DNA from: Progne subis subis
Lineage: Eukaryota; Chordata; Aves; Passeriformes; Hirundinidae
Direction of reading: 5' to 3'
Length of the DNA stretch: 64,000 nt
NCBI GenBank assembly: GCA_022316685.1
Contig: JAKJHU010000037.1
Span: 1,785,792 to 1,849,791 of the forward strand
A program made the position numbers and the translations under genes. The notes beneath the pieces were generated by a model. The model searched no databases and had not been told where the DNA came from. It saw nothing but the letters and a program-made list of their open reading frames with translations. Positions 60,801-64,000 of this stretch are shown piece by piece; position 1 is the first letter of the stretch; the number at the start of each line of letters is the position of its first letter.

Positions 60801-61973
60801 GAGAGAATCAGGAAAACACTACACAGGAAAAACCCATTGGTAAAGCTAAAGAAAGTTTAAGAAACAAAGAGGGGGGGAAAAAAGAGGAGAAAAAACTACA
60901 AGTGATGCAAAAGCTGTCACTCACAATATCCCATCAGCAGACTGATGACCAGCCAGCCTCTGAACAACTGACACCTTGGAAATACCAAAACAATAGTTTT
61001 TATTGCTGAGCATGATGCCATATGGTGTGGGATATTCCTCTGGCCAGCTTGGGTCAGCTGTCCTGGCTGTGTCCCTTCCCAGGCTCTTGCCCACTCCCAG
61101 TCTTGCTGAGGGGAGAAGCAGAGGAAGTCTTGATGCTGTGTGAGCTCCCTTCAGCAACAGGCACAACGTTGTGTTCCCGCTGTTATTGCAGCCAGAAATC
61201 TAAACCACAGTGCTCCATCAGCTGCTGTGAAGGAGGTTAACTCCATCCCAGCCAAAACCAGCACACCTCCCAAAGGAATGGGTGTTTTAAACACATTTCA
61301 ATATTTTTAAGTTTTTGCTCCATAAAAAAAAAATATACATATATTTCTCTGATGAAGACTGCTATTGAAGTCTTTCAGTTTTAACCACCAGTGTTACCAA
61401 TCAGATGTGGGCTGTATCAAGAGGTTTTCTACCCAATAATCATAAAACGTGGTTCAGCATCTTTCTAATCCTTTTTAGAGTGTTCTTTTTCAACTGTTTA
61501 CACATGGGAGAGAGCTCTCTGTATCTATATATTAGCTCTGCCCCAGTGCCACTGACAAAGCTTCTGCTGATCTTCTGCATTGGTTTGTTTCTGTCATGAA
61601 CACTTTCCTCCTTCTTGAGAAACCTGATATAAAAAGCATATTTAGATGTCTCTGAAGATCATTTTCCAGTGCAATACATTCTAGCAAATCTCTGTAGGTG
61701 CCTCTGAAACTTCCCCCTTAAGCCTCTGCTTTATTATTCTCTATTCCTTTATTCACTGCAAGTTTTTAAGGATAAGCTGTTCCTAGTTGAGAGTTTTAAA
61801 TGAACATCATAGACCCATGTATAACTGTTTATGTATATTTCTTTTCAAGATGCCAGTGATCAAAGAGAAGACATTTACATTGGAAACCACATACCTTGTT
61901 CAGAAAGCTTCAATGGTTACTGTATACATGGAAAATGTGAATTCATTTATTCCACTCAGAAGGCTTCCTGCCG
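22960..61973 (+). CDS. TMEFF1: TMEFF1 (tomoregulin-1), partial: seven internal coding exons joined
   Basis: The product is a single-pass type I membrane protein with two follistatin/Kazal modules and one EGF-like module. From knowledge of the family, it acts at the cell surface, mainly in neural tissue, and modulates TGF-beta/nodal/BMP-type signalling. Seven plus-strand exons with AG/GT borders join without a stop into about 234 codons; the full human protein is about 380 residues. Peptides such as VRVCDESSCKYGGVC, VCGSNGDTYQNECFL and CVCNIDCSGYSFNPVC match my recollection of TMEFF1 rather than TMEFF2, whose hairpin and spacer differ. The intron phases match exon to exon. The first codon is split: the exon begins with AG completing an inferred Glu codon. 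The signal-peptide exon, the last two EGF cysteines, the transmembrane helix and the tail are not in the window. Introns of 0.9-11 kb are normal for this gene. Confidence 0.96.
23937..24033. repeat. A/C-only low-complexity tract
   Basis: About 95 bases made almost only of A and C on the plus strand (runs of AAAAAC, CCACC, then ACAACAACAACAAC). The open frame across it is pure low complexity (Lys, Pro, Gln, Thr) and is not a gene. Confidence 0.9.
24759..25120 (-). mobile_element. CR1 LINE 3' end, antisense
   Basis: It begins with the reversed CR1 tail (AATCACAGAATCCATGAAT) and continues GAGTTGAAAGGAACCTACAA, AGCTTGTTCCAGTGCCCAAC, GAAGAACCTTTTCCTGATAT, CCAACCTAAACCTCTCCTGA and GGTCCTGTCACTGGTGACCA. 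All are in the fixed order of an antisense CR1 3' end. This family is diagnostic of birds and other sauropsids. One of the best preserved CR1 copies in the window. Confidence 0.92.
26770..27050 (-). mobile_element. Ancient CR1/L3-like LINE fragment, antisense
   Basis: Strongly diverged. The stretch TTTATCCTTCAAATACTTCT followed by AGATGCCTGACATATTCCCT resembles the antisense signature CCTTCAGATATTTGTAGACTG then ATCATGTCCCC of old CR1-type elements. Edges and family are uncertain, and no tail is visible. It lies about 200 bp upstream of the Kazal-1 exon. Confidence 0.45.
27257..27386 (+). CDS. TMEFF1: TMEFF1 coding exon (inferred exon 3): Kazal domain 1
   Basis: The 130-nt exon lies between acceptor TTTTCCAG and donor GTATGT. 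It holds 43 codons plus the first base of the next codon, giving CHTNYIPVCGSNGDTYQNEC and on to RGPCYS. The core C-x6-Y-x3-C-x6-C is the Kazal serine-protease-inhibitor signature. In tomoregulins these modules act in protein binding rather than as proven protease inhibitors (family knowledge). Six cysteines are present, so the domain looks intact. Confidence 0.97.
29023..29295. repeat. 273-bp segment bounded by a 22-bp perfect inverted repeat
   Basis: The left arm 29023-29044 (ACTTAGTGTAACAGATCAAG plus AA) is the exact reverse complement of the right arm 29274-29295. The 229 bases between do not fold back on each other, apart from one short internal hairpin at 29120-29138. Such perfect arms suggest terminal inverted repeats of a small non-autonomous DNA element or a templated inverted duplication. 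No clear target-site duplication flanks the arms. Confidence 0.75.
29120..29138. repeat. Perfect 8-bp stem hairpin inside the inverted-repeat segment
   Basis: GCACTTAA and TTAAGTGC pair exactly around a GTG loop. It lies near the middle of the 273-bp segment bounded by the 22-bp arms. Confidence 0.75.
30063..30084. repeat. Poly-A run
   Basis: About 18-20 A residues interrupt otherwise ordinary intronic sequence. No processed pseudogene was recognised upstream. Confidence 0.8.
30541..30675 (-). mobile_element. CR1 LINE 3' tail fragment, antisense
   Basis: TATAGAATCATGAAATGGTT, TTGTTTGGAAGGGACTTTGA, CCACTAGACCAAGTGGCTTA and CCATCCAGCCTGGCCTTGAA follow the order of the reversed terminal part of avian CR1. 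Only about 135 bp survive, typical of 5'-truncated insertions. Confidence 0.92.
32106..32335. repeat. (TCCTC)46 perfect pentanucleotide array
   Basis: 230 bp made of 46 uninterrupted TCCTC units, followed by degenerate units (TCATC, CTCTCC) and a small separate patch near 32408-32420. One strand is pure pyrimidine and the other pure purine. Open frames across it on both strands give only repeating Leu-Ser-Pro or Arg-Gly-Glu peptides and are not genes. The array ends 906 bp upstream of the 27-nt exon, and the transcribed strand gives a CU-rich RNA. The length may be inexact if the assembly collapsed or expanded the array. Confidence 0.98.
33242..33268 (+). CDS. TMEFF1: TMEFF1 microexon (inferred exon 4): acidic Ser-Gly linker
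   Basis: The 27-nt exon is preceded by a long CU-rich acceptor tract (about 33195-33239, ending TTTCTTTTTCAG) and followed by the consensus donor GTGAGT. With the single base left by the previous exon it encodes D-NGSGSGEG, then passes one base to the next exon. It starts and ends in the same phase, so skipping would keep the frame. It contains an N-x-S sequon (NGS) and an SGSG run next to acidic residues, a context used for glycosaminoglycan attachment. The use of these sites is inferred, not shown. Confidence 0.93.
34582..34801 (+). mobile_element. Solo LTR-like element with TATA box and polyadenylation signal
   Basis: The segment runs TGTAACATAA to CTCTAGCGACA, so it is bounded by TG and CA. 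It contains CTATATAAGCGAGG (TATA box), AATAAACTACC (poly-A signal) about 25 bases later, and a GTCAGTATTATTCTTTTCG end region. This order of promoter, signal and R/U5-like end is typical of short ERVL-type LTRs in birds. The left edge is less certain than the right. Following bases include GATGTCAGGATTC, faintly like a tRNA-Leu primer-binding site. No confident target duplication. Confidence 0.6.
36732..36803. repeat. (GAAA)18 tetranucleotide array
   Basis: Eighteen perfect GAAA units after TACAT and before ATTAGAC. Frames through it encode only repeated Lys-Glu-Arg (plus) or Phe-Leu-Ser (minus) peptides and are not genes. Confidence 0.97.
40440..40830 (+). mobile_element. CR1-type LINE remnant: ORF2 endonuclease domain piece
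   Basis: Conceptual reading gives LYINIRSLHNKQEKPELLIW, then, after a one-base slip, FDLIVITETCWEDTIDWNIE and further INAYNLCRNN. This matches the CR1 ORF2 apurinic-endonuclease start as I recall it (NIRSL.NK..EL, then YDLI.ITETWWD...DW...M.GY.LFR). The catalytic-type Glu of the TETW motif is present but the following Trp is Cys. Stops and shifts show it is dead. It is followed at 40919 by a solo LTR. Confidence 0.8.
40919..41367 (+). mobile_element. Solo LTR of the same endogenous retrovirus family, plus orientation (copy B)
   Basis: It starts TGTCTTGGTTCCATCCAGGA and ends TTCCTAAACCACAGCA, the two termini of the LTR family also seen at 14751 and 60700, here in sense. Internal landmarks in order: GCAGTAGCCAGGAGG, TTTTTCCATACCACCTTGCA, TTATTAATATTGTTGCCGTT and GTAAATTGTTCTTGCCTCAG followed by CCTGCGAATTTT. 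No viral internal genes flank it. The flanks GGACT (left) and GGACA (right) could be a decayed 5-bp target duplication. More diverged than typical young copies. Confidence 0.82.
41565..41587 (+). other. G-quadruplex-forming motif
   Basis: The run is G5-C-G8-T-G4-A-G3, four or more G-tracts separated by single bases on the plus (transcribed-sense) strand. That is a strong sequence motif for a quadruplex in DNA or in the pre-mRNA. It lies about 200 bp after the solo LTR. Confidence 0.8.
44339..44435 (+). CDS. TMEFF1: TMEFF1 coding exon (inferred exon 5): linker and second follistatin hairpin
   Basis: The 97-nt exon begins after an almost pure T acceptor tract (11 T, G, 15 T, then CAG) and ends at donor GTATGT. 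It completes a Glu codon, then reads YEGSGTEVQRKHSKCGVCKY, then RAECDEDAENV, and leaves two bases of a Gly codon. The start extends the acidic Ser-Gly linker with another EGSG. The cysteines (KC, VC, EC) form the start of the second follistatin hairpin, completed by CVC in the next exon. Confidence 0.96.
44491..44526. repeat. 18-bp tandem duplication near the exon 5 donor
   Basis: GTACATGATTATATACTT is followed immediately by the same unit with only its last base changed. It starts 55 bases after the donor site of the 97-nt exon. Confidence 0.9.
45762..45798. repeat. TA/CATA microsatellite
   Basis: (TA)8, then CACATACATACA and a second TA run. Minor intronic simple repeat. Confidence 0.9.
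47510..47775 (+). mobile_element. CR1 LINE 3' end
   Basis: The final part reads TTTCCATCCATGGAGATGGT, GGGCTAGGACTAGATGATCT, then ATTCTGTGAACCTGTGT. It ends in the CR1 octamer-type tail, which fixes the orientation as plus. The upstream part (GTCGCAATGGAAAATGTTTC, GTTGTTGGACACTCCAACAC) fits the same element with moderate divergence. Confidence 0.88.
49130..49745 (-). mobile_element. CR1 LINE fragment, antisense
   Basis: Ordered antisense CR1 landmarks are CTTCTCCAGGCTGAAGAGGT, GTGTCTCCAGCCATTCCTCA, CAACACAGGACAGAGTACTT, GTGGTACCTCATGAGGGCTG and AGAGTCACTTCCCTTGCTCT followed by GCTGGTGACTGT. The left half is more diverged. About 600 bp survive without the terminal tail. Open frames here are shadows of this element. 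Confidence 0.85.
52315..53380. other. Unassigned pyrimidine-rich, GC-richer block
   Basis: This is roughly 1.07 kb with clear C and T excess on the plus strand and higher GC than its surroundings. It begins near CTCCTCCTCAGTGCCCCTCT. Frames of 80-116 codons exist on both strands (for example minus 52804-53097) but none resembles a family I know. There is no poly-A tail, LTR edge or CR1 landmark. It may be an old transposon internal region, a pseudogene or simply a compositional patch. Confidence 0.4.
55753..55901 (+). CDS. TMEFF1: TMEFF1 coding exon (inferred exon 6): Kazal domain 2
   Basis: The 149-nt exon starts after TTCAATTAACAG and ends at donor GTAGGA. One base completes Gly, then 49 codons begin CVCNIDCSGYSFNPVCASDG, pass NNPCFVREASC and end RHLGHCS, plus one base. 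The stretch C-x6-Y-x3-C-x6-C (CASDGSSYNNPC, FVREASC) is the Kazal signature. The acceptor pyrimidine tract is less uniform than in the preceding exon. An open frame runs through the donor into the intron and stops soon after; it is not a separate gene. Confidence 0.97.
55902..56762 (+). other. Intron 6 of TMEFF1
   Basis: The 861-bp intron is the shortest complete one in the window. A possible decayed CR1 tail lies at about 56215-56315. Overlapping open frames of about 112 codons on both strands (about 56000-56370) have no family match and coincide with that remnant. Confidence 0.9.
56215..56315 (+). mobile_element. Possible very old CR1 tail
   Basis: GGGTTGGGCCCTGATTGCCC, then TCTTAAAGGTCTTTTCTAAC and GTGATTCTATAATTTCC resemble the CR1 end (GGGTTGGACTAGATGATCT, AAAGGTCCCTTCCAACC, ATTCTATGATTC). 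The match is weak. Confidence 0.35.
56763..56828 (+). CDS. TMEFF1: TMEFF1 coding exon (inferred exon 7): charged spacer
   Basis: The 66-nt exon lies between TTTATCACTTAG and donor GTATGG. It completes a Glu codon, reads TDDTNAVGKKDDGMQYRPEV, then Lys and one base of Asp. It links Kazal domain 2 to the EGF module. It has no cysteine and no domain signature and is rich in Asp and Lys. The exon is symmetric (phase 1 at both ends), so it could be skipped without a frameshift. It diverges from the human residues I recall more than the cysteine-rich exons do, as expected for a spacer. Confidence 0.93.
57340..59190 (-). mobile_element. Old CR1-type LINE, antisense, including ORF2 endonuclease region
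   Basis: Reading the minus strand around 57950-58100 gives ALALMRDFNFPRITWEYNL and then DNSFLLEVLSEPI. This corresponds to the CR1 endonuclease stretch ALVLMGDFN.P.ICW followed by DNFLLQV..EPTR as I recall it. On the plus strand, AACCATTTCATGATCACTAC, GATTGGCTCACTGAGTACCT, TTCTAGTTTAAAGCCCTCTC and TTCAGGACAGGTTGGTTCCA keep the order of the antisense 5' part of such elements. It has many indels and stops and is long dead. At about 1.85 kb it is the longest LINE remnant in the window. Edges are approximate. Confidence 0.75.
59597..59617. repeat. Poly-T run (21 T)
   Basis: Uninterrupted 21-T run; no associated retrocopy was identified. Confidence 0.9.
60700..61265 (-). mobile_element. Solo LTR of the same endogenous retrovirus family, minus orientation (copy C)
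   Basis: The right end GGAGGTTAACTCCATCCCAG then CCAAAACCAGCACA and the central GCTGAGCATGATGCCATATG then GTGTGGGATATTCCTCTGGC match copy A (14751-15315) and the reverse of copy B. The left part (GACAGCAACCAAGTGTCCAC, GAGAATCAGGAAAACACTAC) is more decayed, so the left edge is approximate. No viral internal region is attached. Confidence 0.85.
61850..61973 (+). CDS. TMEFF1: TMEFF1 coding exon (inferred exon 8): first part of the EGF-like domain
   Basis: The 124-nt exon is preceded by TATTTCTTTTCAAG and followed by donor GTAAGT. It completes Asp, then encodes ASDQREDIYIGNHIPC, then the EGF start C-x7-C-x4-C-x10-C (SESFNGYC, IHGKC, up to KASC), and leaves two bases of an Arg codon. The last two EGF cysteines should lie in the next exon, which I could not find before base 64000. 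The tomoregulin EGF module resembles those of ErbB ligands (family knowledge). Confidence 0.96.
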
Positions 61974-64000
61974 GTAAGTCCTTCAGGTCTCCAAAATGTG
62001 ATTGAAATCATTGTAAAGCTTAATTAAAATGGTCTCTGAGCACTCTCTGATACATCTAATGACAGGATGTATCACTTTGTGATATCTAAGCAGAGGCACA
62101 GGAGTAGTATCCCTGCGCAGTGGGCAGCACTGAGCTGCCCCAGTCAGGAGGGAAATAGTGCTCAGAGGAGAGGCTCGGTCAGTCAGGTACATCAGAACCT
62201 GAATCCCTCTGAGGAGGGTAACCTCAGTGTTATCTTCTTATTTTCAGCTGCTAAATTATATCCAGAGCTAAAAATCAAACAAAACAGGAACACATTAAAA
62301 AGGCCTTTGACTTGCATGGCTTCTCTCCAAGACTGTTCTTTCCCCACTGACCTCTCAGCCTGTCCTTACACTATCTGTACATTTTATTGTTCCTGTCATA
62401 AACTCTCTCTAGAGAATCAACAGCTTATTTTTAACATTTATTGCCCTTTTTCACAATAATAGGCTTCATCTAGAGAAAAAAAATTGCAAAATATTCTTTA
62501 GCCCACACCTTCTGTCTACAGTGCAACTAGAAACTCAGAACACTTGGTATTAAGCCCCTCAATGTTTCCCAGAATATATGAATGTTCCTTAGCTCCCAGA
62601 CAATTTTTTCCTTTACATTTCACCAATTGAATTCTGTATCTTCGTTTTCCTCAAAAATTTTATCGTTGTTGTTGTTATTATTGTTATTGTCACTATTATT
62701 ATTATTTTAAAGTTGTTTATAGCAAAAGGCCACTTTGCAATAAGATGCAGTGTTCTACTTATTAGTAGGTTTCACTCCTGAGCTTTTATCTTGCAAGCCT
62801 GTACTTTCAGATTAATGTGGGTGAAACTCCTATAACTCTTCGCTTTCTTATGCTTTTGAAACTTCAGCTGTAAATCCACTGGATACTTTCATATTTTCTC
62901 CCTTGATCCTTATTGATTGATGATATTTAGGTGGTTTTTTGCACTGCCAAGATTTAAGGGTTTCCAGACAGACCAGAGAGTAGAAAGCTCAAACGGCAGA
63001 GGCAATATAATTGTCAACTTAAGCACTTGAAAGATTCTATCATTTCTTTTACCAAGCAAGACCTTTTCTTGTTTATTTTCACCGTTCCAATAGGACTGTT
63101 TTGGTTTTCTTTTTTGTTTGGAACGAAGGGAACTCAATATGACTTTGCTTCTCTTGAGAAACTGGATGCATCCCTGATATCATCTTGATGGGCAGTAAGC
63201 AACACTATCTGATTACAATATTCTTTTCATCAAGAATTTAACACAATTCGTAATGTATTTGTCCTCAAAATGTTGAAAGTAGCAATATTTCAAGGAAAAC
63301 ATTCCTGTCTGAATTAACTAATTTTTTTTTCTCAGATTATTTTTCTGGAAGGTGCTAATCTTACAATAATCTATCAATTTATGATTCAGTTTAAATTCAA
63401 TCTTTTAAATATTTATTATTACTCTAGTAAGTTTGGCAATGTTTTGATGAATTTAATTAATATACCACCATTTCATATTCTATTTTATAGCTGCACTTAC
63501 TGTTACTACCTCCAGCTATGTATTTAAACAGTCCAAATAGTATCTCAACACCAAGCCCAGCACAACAAACTTCATTTGGTTCCAGTCAAGAATTTGTGAC
63601 TATCAGTTCTTGACCCTAAGTATCAGATCTCCTTTGGATTTTTCTTGGCTATTAAAATACTGATGCTCTCATGCTTTATGCATATTTCTTACTGGAACAG
63701 AGTTATTAAGGAAACAAATAGTTTATAACAGACATCAATCCGCCGTAGTGTACCTCTATAAGAGAAAAAAAGCCTCTCTTTCTCCAGCAAGGAAAATATA
63801 ATGATGAATGTTAAGGGCAAATTGTTATTTTCAAATGCTTTTGGTTCTCATACACATCTAGCATATACATTGTTGAATTTGGTTCTCATTTCCTGGTAGT
63901 GATGTATGTGAGGTATCGGATGACCTATAAAACTGCAGAAAATACTTGCGCAGAGCAAATTCTGACTTCTGCTTTCACTGAGGGCAATGAAACTCCTTGC
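61974..64000 (+). other. Intron 8 of TMEFF1, first 2 kb
   Basis: The sequence starts with the consensus donor GTAAGT. It is AT-rich with a GTT/ATT repeat patch (62664-62706). I found no sequence for the end of the EGF domain or the transmembrane helix, so the intron continues past the window. Confidence 0.85.
62664..62706. repeat. (GTT)n/(ATT)n imperfect trinucleotide tract
   Basis: GTTGTTGTTGTTATTATTG, then TTATTGTC and (ATT)4. Minor simple repeat. Confidence 0.85.

Larger units (their letters stand above)
56829..61849 (+). other. Intron 7 of TMEFF1
   Basis: The 5,021-bp intron holds an antisense CR1-type element (about 57340-59190), a 21-T run (59597-59617) and a solo LTR (60700-61265). 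The remaining sequence (59200-60690 and 61270-61840) has no recognised element. Confidence 0.9.

Noticed and set aside
14751..61265. The two minus-strand LTR copies as the ends of one provirus
   Set aside because: They are 45 kb apart, differ strongly in sequence, and the intervening DNA is TMEFF1 exons and introns.
22960..61973. Identification of the gene as TMEFF2 instead of TMEFF1
   Set aside because: TMEFF2 has the same domain order, but the recalled TMEFF2 sequence has a different hairpin and different Kazal residues. The exons here match TMEFF1 nearly residue for residue.
61974..64000. Search for the next exon (end of EGF domain and transmembrane helix)
   Set aside because: No frame encoding the expected C-x8-C end or a hydrophobic helix with AG/GT borders was found in this stretch.
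1..64000. CRISPR arrays, prokaryotic operons, tRNA or rRNA genes
   Set aside because: The sequence is vertebrate intronic DNA. No spaced direct repeats, no cloverleaf with the TTCGA-type loop and no rRNA signature was seen.

Overview
The window is vertebrate nuclear DNA, almost certainly from a bird and most likely a passerine. It is AT-rich and intron-dominated, with no bacterial-style operons. It carries many fragments of the CR1 LINE family (tails with the ATTCTGTG-type octamer, antisense 3' ends, endonuclease remnants) and at least three solo LTRs of a retroviral family that I recall as very common in songbird genomes. No mammalian-type SINE was recognised.

The only protein-coding gene I can support is TMEFF1 (tomoregulin-1), on the plus strand. 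Seven coding exons lie at 22960-23069, 27257-27386, 33242-33268, 44339-44435, 55753-55901, 56763-56828 and 61850-61973. All are bounded by AG/GT and their phases join into one open frame of 703 nt (about 234 codons). In order they encode a follistatin-type cysteine hairpin, Kazal domain 1, an acidic Ser-Gly linker (a 27-nt microexon), a second follistatin hairpin, Kazal domain 2, a charged spacer, and the first four cysteines of an EGF-like domain. I infer these are exons 2-8. The signal-peptide exon lies upstream of base 1 or was not recognisable. The exons finishing the EGF domain, transmembrane helix and cytoplasmic tail lie beyond base 64000.

Layout: 1-22959 is intronic or upstream sequence (intron 1), with CR1 fragments near 5040-5420 and 17510-17850 and a solo LTR at 14751-15315. 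Intron 2 (23070-27256) has two CR1 fragments and an A/C-rich tract. Intron 3 (27387-33241) has a 22-bp perfect inverted repeat, a CR1 tail and a striking 46-unit perfect TCCTC array about 0.9 kb upstream of the microexon. Intron 4 (33269-44338) has a TATA-containing LTR, a GAAA array, a CR1 endonuclease remnant abutting a solo LTR, and a G-quadruplex motif. Intron 5 (44436-55752) has two CR1 fragments and an unexplained 1.1-kb pyrimidine-rich block. Intron 6 is short. Intron 7 (56829-61849) is largely an old antisense CR1-like LINE plus a third solo LTR. Intron 8 runs off the window.

The most interesting points are the symmetric microexon encoding SGSG behind a CU-rich repeat and CU-rich acceptor, the isolated 22-bp inverted repeat, and a few non-repeat blocks that known families do not explain. 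No RNA gene, CRISPR array or bacterial-type system was seen.
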